A stretch of 64,000 bases of DNA from Stenotrophomonas maltophilia (GCF_006974125.1 NZ_CP037858.1:3410001-3474000), one strand, 5' to 3'; shown: positions 43,201 through 52,967, counted from the first letter of the stretch. A program made the numbers and translations. The notes: a model not told the origin generated them from the letters alone.

Positions 43201-44793
43201 GTGTTGAAGTGGGGCATGCTGGCCGCAGCGCTGGCGATGGGTGGCAACGCAGGGGCGCAGCAGCGCGAGACGGTGGACCTGGACATGGTCAGCCGCATCC
43301 GCCAGGAGGCCTTCCACCGTTCGCAGGTGATGGACACTTTCAGCTATCTCACCGAGCGCATCGGCCCGCGCCTGACCAACTCGCCGGCGATGGGCCGCGC
43401 CAACGCGTGGACCCGCGGCAAGTTCAACGAATGGAAGCTGGACAACGTCCACGACGAAGCCTTCGACGACTTCGGGCGCGGCTGGGAGTTCACCTCGGCC
43501 AGCGTGGAGATGCTGGGTGACCGCGTGCAGCCACTGCATGCGCTGCCCAAGGCCTGGACGCCGGGTACCAAGGGCCCGGTCGAAGGCGAGCTGGTGCAGG
43601 TCGAGATCAAGAAGCCTGAAGACATCGAGAAGTACCGCGGCAAGCTGCGCGGCAAGATCCTGCTGCTGGGCGAGGCGCGCGAGTACAAGCGCGGCACCGA
43701 GCCCGATTCGCATCGCCACGACGCCACCTCGCTGGAAGGCCTGCAGGAATTCACCCTGCCCAAGGACAAGGACGCCACCGCCGCGCGTGCCAAGCGGGTG
43801 AAGGAGTACCAGGAACGCCAGCAGCTGGCGGCCAAGGTCAATGCGTTCTTCGTCGAAGAGGGCGCGCTGGCCTCGATCAGCATCAGCAGCTGGGACAACG
43901 GCATCATCCGGGTTGCCGGTGGTGGTTCGCGCAAGTCCGGTGAGTCAGTGGGCATCCCCGAGCTGGCGATGATCAGCGAGCACTTCAATCCGCTGGCGCG
44001 CGCGCTGGAGGCCAAGCAGACCGTGCGCCTGCGCGTGGATGTGGCCGCGCGTTTCACCGACGAGGCCGACCAGCCGGGTTACAACACGCTGGCCGAGATC
44101 CGTGGCAGCAGCAAGCCCGATGAAGTGGTGATGATCGGCGCGCACCTGGATTCCTGGCACAGCGGTACCGGTGCGGCCGACAACGCGGCCGGCGTGGCGG
44201 TGATGATGGAGGCGATGCGCATCCTCAAGGCGACCGGCGCCAAGCCCAAGCGCACCATCCGCGTGGCGCTGTGGAGTGGTGAGGAACAGGGCCTGATCGG
44301 CTCGCAGGCCTATGTGGCCAAGCACTTCGGTCGTTTCCCCGAACCCACCGACCCGGCACAGAAGGCGCTGCCGGCCTCGCTGCGCGAGCCCACCGGCGCG
44401 CTGCAGAAGACCCGCGATTACAGCAAGTTCCAGGTCTACTTCAACATGGACAACGGCTCGGGCCGTTTCCGTGGCATCTACGCGCAGGAAAACCTGGCGG
44501 CGATGCCGATCTTCGAAGCCTGGCTGGCGCCGTTCCATGACGTGGGCGCCACTACCGTGGCGACCCGCAACACCGGCAGCACCGACCACATCAGCTTCGA
44601 CCGCATCGGCCTGCCGGGCTTCCAGTTCATCCAGGACCGGCTGGACTACTTCACCAACGTCCACCACAGCCACCTGGACACCTGGGACCACGCCGAACCG
44701 GAAGACCTGAAGCAGGCCGCGGCCATCGTCGCCTCGTTTGCCTACAACGCCGCAACGCGCGAGCAGTCGTTCCCGCGCAAGGTAGAACCGTAA
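43201..44793 (+). CDS. Secreted M28-family zinc aminopeptidase
   Basis: An exported peptidase of 530 residues. Signal peptide to about residue 19 (GGNAGAQ). A protease-associated-like insert precedes the M28 catalytic domain, whose metal and catalytic residues are in [11 protein letters not shown] (His, Asp), [13 protein letters not shown] (Asp), [12 protein letters not shown] (Glu pair), FNMDNGSG (Asp) and [10 protein letters not shown] (His). It would release N-terminal amino acids in the periplasm. The start is a GTG at 43201 (MLKWGML...). The TAA stop is shared with the first bases of fold-back repeat copy B. Confidence 0.9.
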   Translation: MLKWGMLAAALAMGGNAGAQQRETVDLDMVSRIRQEAFHRSQVMDTFSYLTERIGPRLTNSPAMGRANAWTRGKFNEWKLDNVHDEAFDDFGRGWEFTSASVEMLGDRVQPLHALPKAWTPGTKGPVEGELVQVEIKKPEDIEKYRGKLRGKILLLGEAREYKRGTEPDSHRHDATSLEGLQEFTLPKDKDATAARAKRVKEYQERQQLAAKVNAFFVEEGALASISISSWDNGIIRVAGGGSRKSGESVGIPELAMISEHFNPLARALEAKQTVRLRVDVAARFTDEADQPGYNTLAEIRGSSKPDEVVMIGAHLDSWHSGTGAADNAAGVAVMMEAMRILKATGAKPKRTIRVALWSGEEQGLIGSQAYVAKHFGRFPEPTDPAQKALPASLREPTGALQKTRDYSKFQVYFNMDNGSGRFRGIYAQENLAAMPIFEAWLAPFHDVGATTVATRNTGSTDHISFDRIGLPGFQFIQDRLDYFTNVHHSHLDTWDHAEPEDLKQAAAIVASFAYNAATREQSFPRKVEP

Positions 44794-44892
44794 AAGGGGA
44801 CGGAGGGGATTAAGTCGTTTCTCCCCTCCGTTTCCCGGTCGCCACGCCCAGAGGCTGGGCAATCGCGACTTAATCCCCTCCGTCCCCTTTTT
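44792..44892. repeat. Fold-back repeat copy B, starting in the M28 stop codon
   Basis: Inverted arms 44792-44817 and 44866-44892, identical in core to copy A at 3675-3750, with a 48-base spacer that contains a CCCAGAGGCTGGG hairpin. The TAA of the peptidase supplies the first As of the left arm. The right arm ends CCCCTTTTT, so the whole element can act as a terminator. Confidence 0.85.
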
Positions 44893-44947
44893 CCGTCGGG
44901 GGCGGAGGGCTGGTAAAATCGGGGAATTCCCGTTCCTCGAGCCGTCC

Positions 44948-46351
44948 ATGACCTGCCGCACCCGCTTCGCCCCCAGTCCCACCGGCTACCTGCACATCGG
45001 TGGTGCCCGCACTGCGCTGTACTGCTGGCTGGAGGCCCGCCACCGTGGCGGCGAGTTCGTGCTGCGCATCGAGGACACCGACCGTGAACGCAGCACCCAG
45101 GGCGCGATCGACGCGATCCTGGAGGCGATGGAGTGGCTGGGCCTGGACTATGACGAAGGCCCGATCTACCAGACCGATCGCGTCGCCCGTTACCTGGAAG
45201 TGGCCGAGCAGCTGGTGGCCGACGGCAAGGCGTACTACGCCTACGAGACCCGCGAAGAGCTGGACGCGATGCGCGAGGCCGCCATGGCCAAGCAGGAGAA
45301 GCCGCGTTACAACGGCGCTGCGCGCGAGCTGGGCCTGCCGCGCAAGGATGACCCGAACCGCGTCATCCGCTTCAAGAACCCGCTGGAAGGTACGGTGGTG
45401 TTCGACGACCTGATCAAGGGCCGCATCGAGATCGCCAACAGCGAGCTGGATGACATGGTCATCTTCCGCCCGGACGGCTACCCCACCTACAACTTCGCGG
45501 TGGTGGTGGACGACTGGGACATGGGCATCACCGAGGTCATCCGCGGCGACGACCACATCAACAACACCCCGCGCCAGATCAACCTGTACGAGGGCATCGG
45601 CGCGCCAGTGCCGAAGTTCGGCCACATGCCGATGATCCTGGACGAGCAGGGCGCCAAGCTGTCCAAGCGCACCGGTGCAGCCGACGTGATGCAGTACAAG
45701 GATGCCGGCTACCTGCCGGACGCGCTGCTGAGCTACCTGGCCCGCCTGGGCTGGTCGCACGGTGACCAGGAGCTGTTCAGCCGCCAGGAGCTGATCGACC
45801 TGTTCGACGTGAAGGACTGCAATTCCAAGGCCTCGCGCCTGGACATGGCCAAGCTGGGCTGGGTCAACCAGCACTTCCTGAAGACCGAGGACGTGGCCGC
45901 GATCGTGCCGCACCTGGTCTACCAGCTGCAGAAGCTGGGCCTGGACGTGGCCGCTGGCCCCGCCCCGGAGGACGTGGTGATCGCCCTGCGTGAACGCGTG
46001 CAGACCCTGAAGGAAATGGCCGAGAAGGCCGTGGTCTGGTACCAGCCGCTGACCGAGTACGACGAAGCCGCCGTGGCCAAGCACTTCAAGGCCGGTGCCG
46101 AGGTGGCGCTGGGCAAGGCCCGCGAGCTGCTGGCCGCCCTGCCGGAATGGACGGCCGAATCGGTGGGCGTGGCCCTGCACGATGCGGCTGCAGCACTGGA
46201 GATCGGCATGGGCAAGGTCGCCCAGCCGCTGCGCGTGGCCATCACCGGCACCCAGGTCAGTCCTGACATTTCCCATACCGTTTACCTGGCCGGCCGCGAG
46301 CAGGCCTTGAAACGCATTGATGTGGCCATCACCAAGGTAGCAACGGCCTGA
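44948..46351 (+). CDS. gltX: Glutamyl-tRNA synthetase
   Basis: A class I aminoacyl-tRNA synthetase of 467 residues that charges tRNA-Glu. The HIGH signature is HIGG at 16-19 ([17 protein letters not shown]) and the KMSKS signature is KLSKR at 237-241. Length and C-terminal helical domain are normal for bacterial GltX. The ATG at 44948 follows a promoter-like stretch (TGGTAAAATCGGGG) about 35 bases upstream. It is followed by the Zur-like gene after 34 bases in the same direction, so the two may be co-transcribed. Confidence 0.97.
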   Translation: MTCRTRFAPSPTGYLHIGGARTALYCWLEARHRGGEFVLRIEDTDRERSTQGAIDAILEAMEWLGLDYDEGPIYQTDRVARYLEVAEQLVADGKAYYAYETREELDAMREAAMAKQEKPRYNGAARELGLPRKDDPNRVIRFKNPLEGTVVFDDLIKGRIEIANSELDDMVIFRPDGYPTYNFAVVVDDWDMGITEVIRGDDHINNTPRQINLYEGIGAPVPKFGHMPMILDEQGAKLSKRTGAADVMQYKDAGYLPDALLSYLARLGWSHGDQELFSRQELIDLFDVKDCNSKASRLDMAKLGWVNQHFLKTEDVAAIVPHLVYQLQKLGLDVAAGPAPEDVVIALRERVQTLKEMAEKAVVWYQPLTEYDEAAVAKHFKAGAEVALGKARELLAALPEWTAESVGVALHDAAAALEIGMGKVAQPLRVAITGTQVSPDISHTVYLAGREQALKRIDVAITKVATA

Positions 46352-46385
46352 GGCATCCTTGCCAGGCCCGAACCGGAGAACACGC

Positions 46386-46877
46386 ATGCCCGCCAAGACC
46401 GCCACTGCCTGTACCGCCCCGCACCACCACGTCCACGACGCATCGGATTTCGTGGCGGTGGTCGAGCGCGTCTCGCGCGAACGCGGGCTGCGCCTGACCC
46501 CGATCCGCGCCAATGTGCTGAAGCTGATCGCCGAGGCCGGCAAGCCGGTCAAGGCCTACGAGCTGCTGGAGTGGGTGCGCAACGGCAAGGGCGTGGGCGC
46601 TGATGCCCCGCCCACCGTTTACCGCGCCCTGGACTTCCTGATGGCCAATGGCTTTGTGCACAAGCTGGAATCGGTGAATGCCTTCGTGGCCTGCCACCAT
46701 CCCAGCAGCGCCGCGCATTCGGTGCCGTTCCTGATCTGCAACAGCTGCCACAGCGCGGTGGAACTGGAAGACCGCGAGATCGTCACCCAGCTGGAGAAGC
46801 GCGCCAAGGAGCTGGGTTTCCAGCCGCAGGCGCAGACCCTGGAAGTACACGGCCTCTGCGCGCGCTGCGCCGGCTAA
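46386..46877 (+). CDS. zur: Fur-family regulator, probably Zur
   Basis: A regulator of 163 residues with the Fur fold: an N-terminal winged helix (RGLRLTPIRANVLKLIAEAG; APPTVYRALDFLMANGFVHKLE) and a dimerisation domain with metal sites. His/Cys positions typical of Zur are FVACHHPSSAAHS, ICNSCHSAVELED and the terminal GLCARCAG, giving two CxxC structural zinc sites. An HHHVHD cluster lies at the N-terminus. It would repress zinc-uptake genes when zinc is ample. Zur-box-like sites are present before the ZnuD-like receptor 6 kb away. Confidence 0.88.
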   Translation: MPAKTATACTAPHHHVHDASDFVAVVERVSRERGLRLTPIRANVLKLIAEAGKPVKAYELLEWVRNGKGVGADAPPTVYRALDFLMANGFVHKLESVNAFVACHHPSSAAHSVPFLICNSCHSAVELEDREIVTQLEKRAKELGFQPQAQTLEVHGLCARCAG

Positions 46878-46884
46878 CGCAACG

Positions 46885-46908
46885 GTAGTGCCGGCCGCTG
46901 GCCGGCAT
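46885..46908. repeat. SMAG unit after zur
   Basis: GTAGTGCCGGCCGCTGGCCG and onwards; a canonical SMAG palindrome eight bases after the zur stop. Confidence 0.8.
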
Positions 46909-46912
46909 TGTG

Positions 46913-46963
46913 GAAACGGGGTCAGATCCCTTTGCCATTGGCAAAGGGATCTGACCCCGTTTC
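46913..46963. repeat. 51-bp perfect palindrome between convergent genes
   Basis: Arms of 25 bases (46913-46937 and 46939-46963) around a single T. The arm begins GAAACGGGGTCAGATCCC and ends TTTGCCA. It lies between the zur stop and the stop of the convergent EmrA-like gene. An imperfect relative (GGGGTC-rich arms) is at 50585-50623. It may act as a bidirectional terminator. Confidence 0.9.
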
Positions 46964-46988
46964 ATATCGGCGCGACAGGGCCCGCGTC

Positions 46989-48143
46989 CTAGTCCATCGG
47001 CTTGGAGCGGGTATCCACCCGCACGATCACCGACATGCCGGGGCGCAGCTGCTTTGCCAGCTCCTGATTCCCGTTGATTGAAATCCGAACCGGCAGCCGC
47101 TGCACCACCTTGGTGAAGTTGCCGCTGGCATTGTCCGGGCGCAGCACGCTGAACTCCGACCCGGTAGCCGGCGCGATCTCCTGCACGCGACCCCGCAACA
47201 CCTGGCCCTGGAACGCGTCCACCGAGAACGTGGCCGGCTGGCCGATCGCCATGCCCCAGGTCTGGCCTTCCTTGTAGTTGGCCACCACCCACAGCGTGTC
47301 AGGTACCAGGAACAGCAGCTGCGAACCGGCGGCGACGTACTGGCCCACGCGCACGCTGGCTTCGCTGATCTGGCCGTCGCGCGGCGCGTGGATCACCGTG
47401 TTGGCCAGATCGATGCGCGCCAGTTCCAGCTGCGCCTGCGCGCTTTCCACCTGGGCCTCCAGGCTCTTGCGCGCCACCTGGGTCGACACCAGCGTTTCCT
47501 CGGCGATGCGGATCTGCGCCTGCGACTGCTGCACGCTGGCCTGCGCCGAGGCCTGGGTGGTGCGGAACTTGTCGCGGTCGTTGATCGATACCAGCTGTTG
47601 CGCGGCCAGTTCCTCGTAGCGCCTGGTCTCGTTGCGCGAGCGCTGCAGTTCGGCTTGCCCGGCCGACAGCGTAGCCTGCGCGGAGGCAATCTGCGCACGG
47701 TTCTGCGCCTGCGATTGGTCGGAGTTGGCCAGTGCTGCGCGTGCGCTGTCCAGCGTCGCCTGCGCCTGGGCGACACGCTGCGCGTAGATGCGATCATCGA
47801 TGCGCAGCAGCGGCTCGCCCTCCCTTACGTGCTGGAAGTCCTTCACCAGCACTTCTGTCACGTAGCCGTTCACCTGTGGCGCCATCACCGTGATCTGCCC
47901 GCGCACATACGCGTTGTCGGTCACCATCACCGTGCTGGTGAACGGCCACAGATGCCACGCGCGCAGAATCAGCGCGATGCCCAGCAGTGCCACCACTACC
48001 ATCACCACCACGCTGCGTGCGCTGGGCTTGAGGTACTTCGGCGCCACGGCGGGTTCGACTGGCGTGGGCGCGGGGGCCGCGTCCGTCGGCGGCGGAGGGG
48101 AAACGTTGTCGGTGTCGTCGGGGCGGGGCGGGACGGGAGGCAT
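46989..48143 (-). CDS. EmrA-like HlyD-family adaptor
   Basis: A protein of 384 residues. A proline-rich N-terminus (MPPVPPRPDDTDNVSPPPP) precedes one membrane helix (about 48-70). Then come a lipoyl-like half (VTEVLVKDFQHVREGEPLLR), a long coiled-coil hairpin rich in Ala/Gln/Arg (about 115-245), the second lipoyl half (IHAPRDGQISEASVRVGQYV) and the beta-barrel. It is the adaptor that links the upstream DHA2 transporter to an outer-membrane channel. No channel gene is included in the operon, so it must use a TolC-like protein encoded elsewhere. Its start lies eight bases after the transporter stop. Confidence 0.9.
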   Translation of the reverse strand: MPPVPPRPDDTDNVSPPPPTDAAPAPTPVEPAVAPKYLKPSARSVVVMVVVALLGIALILRAWHLWPFTSTVMVTDNAYVRGQITVMAPQVNGYVTEVLVKDFQHVREGEPLLRIDDRIYAQRVAQAQATLDSARAALANSDQSQAQNRAQIASAQATLSAGQAELQRSRNETRRYEELAAQQLVSINDRDKFRTTQASAQASVQQSQAQIRIAEETLVSTQVARKSLEAQVESAQAQLELARIDLANTVIHAPRDGQISEASVRVGQYVAAGSQLLFLVPDTLWVVANYKEGQTWGMAIGQPATFSVDAFQGQVLRGRVQEIAPATGSEFSVLRPDNASGNFTKVVQRLPVRISINGNQELAKQLRPGMSVIVRVDTRSKPMD

Positions 48144-48151
48144 GGGGGGAC

Positions 48152-49825
48152 TCAACGGGACGCGGCCGGCGCGGCCACAGTGGGAAGGGCGGGATGGCGC
48201 TTGCGCCATTGCTTGAGCACGGCGGTGCGCAGCGAAAGCAGCAGCAACCAGCACAGGAAGCCGATGGCCAACCAGCCGCTCAGCGTGAACGCATCATTGA
48301 AGCCGCGTACGTTGGCTTCGCGGCGCGTGGTCTGCGCCAGCTGCGCGCTGCCCTGCGCGCTGCGCAGCACCGGATCGGTGATCTGGGCGGCGTACAGCTG
48401 CTGCTGGATGCGCAGGCGCTGCGCCACCACCGGGTCGGCCGGGTCGAGCTGGCTGGTCAGCGCGCTGGAGTACAGCTGCTCGCGATGCAACTGGAAGGTA
48501 CCGAGCACCGCCGAACCGGCCAGGCCGCCCAGTGTCTGCGTGATCGAGAGCGTCACCAGGAAGGTGATCATGTGGTCCACGCCCTGTTTCAGCGCGGCGG
48601 AAATGCCGAGCATGATCAACGGTCCCATGAACATACCGGCACCGACCGAGGCCAGGAACTGGCTGGCGTAGAAGTCGTGCGGCCGATCCATGCTGGTGCG
48701 GTGCTGGTCGAAGAACGCGGCGGCACCCAGCAGCAGGATCGCCATCAGCAGCTGGGCGATCAGCCGCTTCGGGCCGAAGGTCAGCGATGCACCGGCGATG
48801 CCGGTGACCACGCCCGCGAGGATCACTACGAACAGCGGGCGCATCTGGTCAGGCCCCATGCCCAGCGTGCGCATCAGGTTGACCACGCCGTAGGATTGCT
48901 CGGTGGTGAGGAAGCGGATCAGGAACGCGCCGACGATGAAGTGCAGCACCGGCAGCTTCGACAGCCAACGGATCTGCAGCAGCGGATTGCGCCGGTAGTG
49001 CTCGATGATGAAGGCGGCGGTGGACAGCACGATCGAGGCAACCAATGCCCAGCCCAGCCACGGAGTGTTGAGCCACCAGCGGGTGTAGCCCTGTGCCAGC
49101 ACGATCACCAGCAGCGCGACGGCCGGTGCGAGCAGGGCAAAGGTGAGGAAGTCCAATGGCTCGAAGGCCTTCACCTGGATGCCGGGCGGCAGCTTCAGCA
49201 GCACCACCGCCGCGAACGCACACAGGGCCAGGCCGGCTTCGAAGGAGTACAGCTGGTGCCACTGGCCGGTATCGACCAGGCCTGGCGACACGATCCAGGC
49301 GATCGGCACCGCCAGCTGCGAAAGACCGACGCCGACCACCAGCAGATTGCCGGTGAACCGCCGCGGCAGCGCCTGCAGCATGTACAGCGTGCCCAGTGTC
49401 GAACAGGCCGCGCCGGCGAAGCCGCTGGCGGCGCGGGTCAGCATCGTGGTCTCGAAGCTGCCGACGAACAGGTGCAGCACCGCCAGCGCTGCGTACAGGC
49501 CGAGCCCGATCTCGGCGAACAGGCGGATGCCGTACTGCTGGCGGAACTTGAAGGCCAGCAGGTTGGCCGTGACGTTGACCATTGCATACGCGGCCACCAG
49601 CCAGCTGCCCTGGGTCGGGGTCAGTGCCAGCTGGCCCTGCAGGAACGGCAGGTTGGCGGTGACCAGCGCATTGCCAAGGCCGCCGGTGATCGCCACCAGC
49701 AGCGATACCAGTGCATAGGCCAACCGACGGTACGGTGGGTGCCAGGGCATCGAAGCCGAACCGGGCATGGTCGGCTTCTCGTGCTCCTCCCAATCCGGAA
49801 CCGGCTTCAGATACGGCTGGACCAT
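48152..49825 (-). CDS. EmrB-like MFS transporter (DHA2)
   Basis: An inner-membrane drug/proton antiporter of 557 residues with about 14 helices. Family marks are ITGGLGNALVTANLPFLQGQ, where ALVTANLP replaces the usual ALDxTIVNVALP motif, and TQGSWLVAAYAMVNVTANLL near helices 1-2. The ATG at 49825 overlaps the preceding TetR stop by one base (TGATG), so the two are translationally coupled. The N-terminal tail (MVQPYLKPVPDWEEHEKPTM) is longer than in E. coli EmrB. Substrates of relatives are hydrophobic drugs and uncouplers. Confidence 0.9.
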   Translation of the reverse strand: MVQPYLKPVPDWEEHEKPTMPGSASMPWHPPYRRLAYALVSLLVAITGGLGNALVTANLPFLQGQLALTPTQGSWLVAAYAMVNVTANLLAFKFRQQYGIRLFAEIGLGLYAALAVLHLFVGSFETTMLTRAASGFAGAACSTLGTLYMLQALPRRFTGNLLVVGVGLSQLAVPIAWIVSPGLVDTGQWHQLYSFEAGLALCAFAAVVLLKLPPGIQVKAFEPLDFLTFALLAPAVALLVIVLAQGYTRWWLNTPWLGWALVASIVLSTAAFIIEHYRRNPLLQIRWLSKLPVLHFIVGAFLIRFLTTEQSYGVVNLMRTLGMGPDQMRPLFVVILAGVVTGIAGASLTFGPKRLIAQLLMAILLLGAAAFFDQHRTSMDRPHDFYASQFLASVGAGMFMGPLIMLGISAALKQGVDHMITFLVTLSITQTLGGLAGSAVLGTFQLHREQLYSSALTSQLDPADPVVAQRLRIQQQLYAAQITDPVLRSAQGSAQLAQTTRREANVRGFNDAFTLSGWLAIGFLCWLLLLSLRTAVLKQWRKRHPALPTVAAPAASR

Positions 49826-50391
49826 CAGCGGGCCTCGCTGGTTGCTCCCTGGAGACCCCCGCGCAGCAGCTGCAGGGCACGCCCGGCCAACTGGGCACGC
49901 TCGTCGCGGGTCTTGCCGCGCAGGGCTGCCCCCAGCATGCCCGAGATCAGTGAAATATCCGTCTTTTCCAGATCGGCCCGGCAAAGGCCGGCCGCCTTGG
50001 CGCGGGCGATCGGCTCCTCCAGCAGGTCGCGCACGGTTTCGCGTGCGGTGCGCATGGCTGGCACGTCCGAATCCACCGCGCGCCAGTAATCGGCCAGTGC
50101 CGGTGAGTCGATGATGCGCTGGGCCATGCCCTCGAACACCTCGAACAGGGCGTCGCCACGGTCGCCGAGCTGTTCGACCTGGCGCCGGATACGGTCGACC
50201 GTACGCTGCAGCAGCGCCTGGATCAGCGCGGTGCGGTCGGGGAAGTTGCGGTACAGGGTGGCGCGGCCCACCTGGGCGCGTTCGACCACCAGGTCCAGCG
50301 GGGCAGTGACGCCGTGTTGGCCGAAGACATGATCGGCGGCGTCGAGGATGAGGGCACGGCGGGCAGCGGCATCGGCACGTTGGGCGGTCAT
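49825..50391 (-). CDS. TetR-family repressor of the EmrAB-like exporter
   Basis: A repressor of 188 residues. The N-terminal DNA-binding domain reads AARRALILDAADHVFGQHGV, then LVVERAQVGRATLYRNFPDR, a typical TetR helix-turn-helix. The C-terminal ligand domain is divergent, as expected. It heads the operon TetR - EmrB - EmrA, so autoregulation by an exported compound is likely. The start is either ATG 50391 (MTAQR) or ATG 50409; the palindrome at 50402-50420 overlaps the second, which favours 50391. Confidence 0.87.
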   Translation of the reverse strand: MTAQRADAAARRALILDAADHVFGQHGVTAPLDLVVERAQVGRATLYRNFPDRTALIQALLQRTVDRIRRQVEQLGDRGDALFEVFEGMAQRIIDSPALADYWRAVDSDVPAMRTARETVRDLLEEPIARAKAAGLCRADLEKTDISLISGMLGAALRGKTRDERAQLAGRALQLLRGGLQGATSEAR

Positions 50392-50401
50392 GGCTTCATT
50401 T

Positions 50402-50420
50402 TCGGACATTAGTGTCCGGA
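50402..50420. promoter_or_regulatory. Candidate TetR operator
   Basis: TCGGACA-TTAG-TGTCCGGA, near-perfect arms CGGACA/TGTCCG, directly upstream of the TetR start. The spacing suits a TetR dimer controlling its own operon. Confidence 0.6.
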
Positions 50421-50504
50421 TGGCGAGACATTGAGTGACGGGATTGTCCGGTTGTTGTCGTACGCACATCTTTGTGACGGATGCGTGATGGCGGGGTCGA
50501 AATG

Positions 50505-50530
50505 AAAACGGGGGCCCGAAGGCCCCCGCT
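50505..50530 (-). terminator. Intrinsic terminator of the ZnuD-like receptor gene
   Basis: On the minus strand: CGGGGGCC, loop TTCG, GGCCCCCG, then TTTTC. It lies about 135 bases past the receptor stop. Confidence 0.8.
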
Positions 50531-50584
50531 GCGTACATGTGGAAGGAGTGGCAAGGAGATCCACGCCATGCCTGGTCTCAGGCT

Positions 50585-50658
50585 GGGGTCAGAGCCCATT
50601 CCTGCGGAATGGGATCCGACCCCCGGCGTGGTGCAGTGGATCCACGCCATGCGTGGAT
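50585..50658. repeat. GGGGTC-type palindrome and SMAG-type hairpin
   Basis: 50585-50623 is an 18-base-arm imperfect palindrome with GGGGTCAGAG/CCGACCCC ends, related to the 51-bp palindrome at 46913. 50640-50658 is ATCCACGC-CAT-GCGTGGAT, as at 43088 and 55266. Both lie in the gap after the ZnuD-like receptor. Confidence 0.75.
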
Positions 50659-50667
50659 GGAGGAGCG

Positions 50668-52872
50668 TCAGAAGAACGCGCGGATGCCGAATGCGACGCC
50701 ACGGCCCGGCAGCGGCGAGTAGTCGCGCAGCAGCGAGGTATGCGGGCGCACTTCGCGGTTGGTCAGGTTGCTGCCATCCAGGAACACCTCGTAGCTGTTG
50801 CTGGCGTTGCGGTCCCAGCGGTAGGCCAGATGCGCGTCGACCAGGGTGTAGCCGTCGCTCGGTGCCTCGTTCTGGGCGACATCCTTCTGGCGGCTGTAGC
50901 GCACCGCACCGACCGAAGCGCGCCAACCGTCCTTCGACCAGCGCAGGTCGGCGCCGACACGGGCCGGGGCGATGCGCGGCAGGTAGCCGGTGTTGGCCAG
51001 CTCCACCGTGTAGTTGTGGTTGTGGTCGCCATGCGGCACGGCGATGTCCAGGTTGCGGCTGCCGCTGCCATCCAGCTTGGCCTTCACGTAGTCACCGAAC
51101 AGGCGCAGATCCCAGTCACCGGCGCCGCCTTCGAACAGGTGCACCAGCGCTTCGGCCTCGGCACCGCGGAACACCGCGTCCTGCTGCGTCCAGGTACGCA
51201 CCGGCAGGCCCTCGGTGATGCCGGTTTCGGCCAGGTAGATGAAGTCCTTGAACTTCGTCTGATAGACCGACGCGGAGAAGTCCAGGCGTTCGCTGTGGGT
51301 ATGGATGCCCAGTTCCACGCGCTGGCCGCGCTCGGTCTTCAGGTTGCCGTCGCCGATTTCCAGCGAACGGGTGGCGATGTGCGCGCCGGCGGCATACAGC
51401 TCTTCGTTGGTCGGTGCGCGCTCGGAGCTGTCCACGCCGATGCGCAGGTCAACGGCATCGTTGAGCTTCCAGATGCCAGCGGCAGACAGGTTGGTGGCGC
51501 CGAACGTGCGACGGCGGTAGTCACCGGTCGGGTCCAGCTTGACCTGGTCGTGGCGGCCGCCCAGTTCCAGCTTGAACGGGCCGAACTGCTTTTCCTGCAG
51601 CACGAACAGGCCGATGTTCTTCGTGCCGGTATCCGGCACGAACGCCTCTTCGCCCTTGGCGCCGAAATCACTGTTGCCGAACTGCAGGCCGAAGGCGCCG
51701 TCCCATCCGCCGATCTGCTGCTGCACCGCTTCCAGGCGCGCTTCGATGCCGCGGTTGGTGAAGCGGGTCGACGGCGTGCCGGCTTCCAGCTCCACGTGTT
51801 CGTAATCGGTGTAGGCCACGCGTGCGTTGATGTTCTTCAGGAACGAGACCGGGTTGTAGATGCCGGCCTTGGTCTCGAAGCGGTTCTGCACCATGTCGAT
51901 GCGCACGTCATGCTCGTCGCCGCCTTCCTCTTCGTCGCCATGGTCGTGACCGTGGTCATGGCCATGATCATCACCATCGGCGTGCACGTGCGCGCCATTG
52001 GGAATGCCATAGTTGGTGCGGTAGGTGCTGGCCGATACGCCGAAGTAGCCGCCGTCGCCCAGCCACGTTGCGCCGACGCCACCGGCGCGGGTGCGGATCG
52101 AGCTGTTGTCGAGGCGGCCGCGGCGCGGTTCTTCGCCCTCGGCCGCATCATGGTCGTGATCGTGGTCATGATGATCTTCAAGGCTGTCGATCACCGCGTA
52201 ACCGGGAATGCGGTAGTCGTCGCCGTTGCGCACCAGGCCGTCCACGTGCAGGACGACGTTGCCGCTGACGCCATCGAGGCGGAACATGCCGCTGCGTTCG
52301 TTGTTCACCGAATTGCCGCGCAGCTCGGCGCGGCCGCTGAGCGGGCGCTCCGGCAGTTCGCGCGCGATGCGCCCATCGACCACATTGACCGCACCACCGA
52401 TGGCGCCGCTGCCGAACAGCAGGGTGGCCGGGCCTTTCAGGACCTCGATCTGGTCGGCCAGGAACGGCTCGATGCTGGTGGCATGGTCGGCGCTGACGGT
52501 GGAGGCATCCATGTTGCCCATGCCGTTGGACAGCACGGCCACGCGCGGGCCTTCCTGGCCGCGGATGATCGGGCGGCCGACGCCGGGACCGAAGAAGGTG
52601 CTCTGCACGCCGGGCAGCTTGGCCACGGTATCGCCGAGGGTGCCGGCCTTCTGCTCGTCCAGGCGTTCACCGGCCAGTACCTCCACCGGGCGCGCCAGCG
52701 ATTCGGCGTCGCCCTGCAGCGGCGAGGCGGTGACCTGCACCGACGACAGTTCAGTCAGGTGGCGGTCACGATGGGAATCGTCTTCGCTGGCGGCGAAGGC
52801 AACGGTCGGAAGCAGGGCGGTGAGGGCCAGGGCGAGGGAATGCGGCTTCAACCGCGGGGTACGGGCGGGCAT
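50668..52872 (-). CDS. TonB-dependent receptor with His-rich loops, ZnuD-like
   Basis: An outer-membrane receptor of 734 residues. Signal peptide to about 27 (LLPTVAFAA), TonB-box region SSVQVTAS, a plug (VAKLPGVQSTFFGPGVGRPI; IEVLKGPATLLFGSGAIGG) and a barrel ending GIRAFF. Two exposed loops are histidine- and aspartate-rich: about 229-245 (DHHDHDHDHD) and about 293-322 (HGHDHGHDHGDEEEGGDEHD). These mark the ZnuD zinc-uptake type. AAGGA lies eight bases before the ATG, and a Zur-box-like site is 13-27 bases upstream. The divergent gene encodes a MerC-like protein. Confidence 0.9.
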   Translation of the reverse strand: MPARTPRLKPHSLALALTALLPTVAFAASEDDSHRDRHLTELSSVQVTASPLQGDAESLARPVEVLAGERLDEQKAGTLGDTVAKLPGVQSTFFGPGVGRPIIRGQEGPRVAVLSNGMGNMDASTVSADHATSIEPFLADQIEVLKGPATLLFGSGAIGGAVNVVDGRIARELPERPLSGRAELRGNSVNNERSGMFRLDGVSGNVVLHVDGLVRNGDDYRIPGYAVIDSLEDHHDHDHDHDAAEGEEPRRGRLDNSSIRTRAGGVGATWLGDGGYFGVSASTYRTNYGIPNGAHVHADGDDHGHDHGHDHGDEEEGGDEHDVRIDMVQNRFETKAGIYNPVSFLKNINARVAYTDYEHVELEAGTPSTRFTNRGIEARLEAVQQQIGGWDGAFGLQFGNSDFGAKGEEAFVPDTGTKNIGLFVLQEKQFGPFKLELGGRHDQVKLDPTGDYRRRTFGATNLSAAGIWKLNDAVDLRIGVDSSERAPTNEELYAAGAHIATRSLEIGDGNLKTERGQRVELGIHTHSERLDFSASVYQTKFKDFIYLAETGITEGLPVRTWTQQDAVFRGAEAEALVHLFEGGAGDWDLRLFGDYVKAKLDGSGSRNLDIAVPHGDHNHNYTVELANTGYLPRIAPARVGADLRWSKDGWRASVGAVRYSRQKDVAQNEAPSDGYTLVDAHLAYRWDRNASNSYEVFLDGSNLTNREVRPHTSLLRDYSPLPGRGVAFGIRAFF

Positions 52873-52884
52873 CGATGGGTCCTT

Positions 52885-52899
52885 TGTTACACTGTATCA
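52885..52899. promoter_or_regulatory. Candidate Zur box
   Basis: TGTTACA-C-TGTATCA matches the Zur core TGTTATA-N-TATAACA in 11 of 14 positions and is itself a near-palindrome. It sits 13 bases upstream of the ZnuD-like start codon. Confidence 0.6.
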
Positions 52900-52967
52900 A
52901 TCGCTGGGCGCACGAATCCCGTCAGCGGGACAGGGGGGGAGGGAAACCGTGCGGGTCGGGGAGGGAT

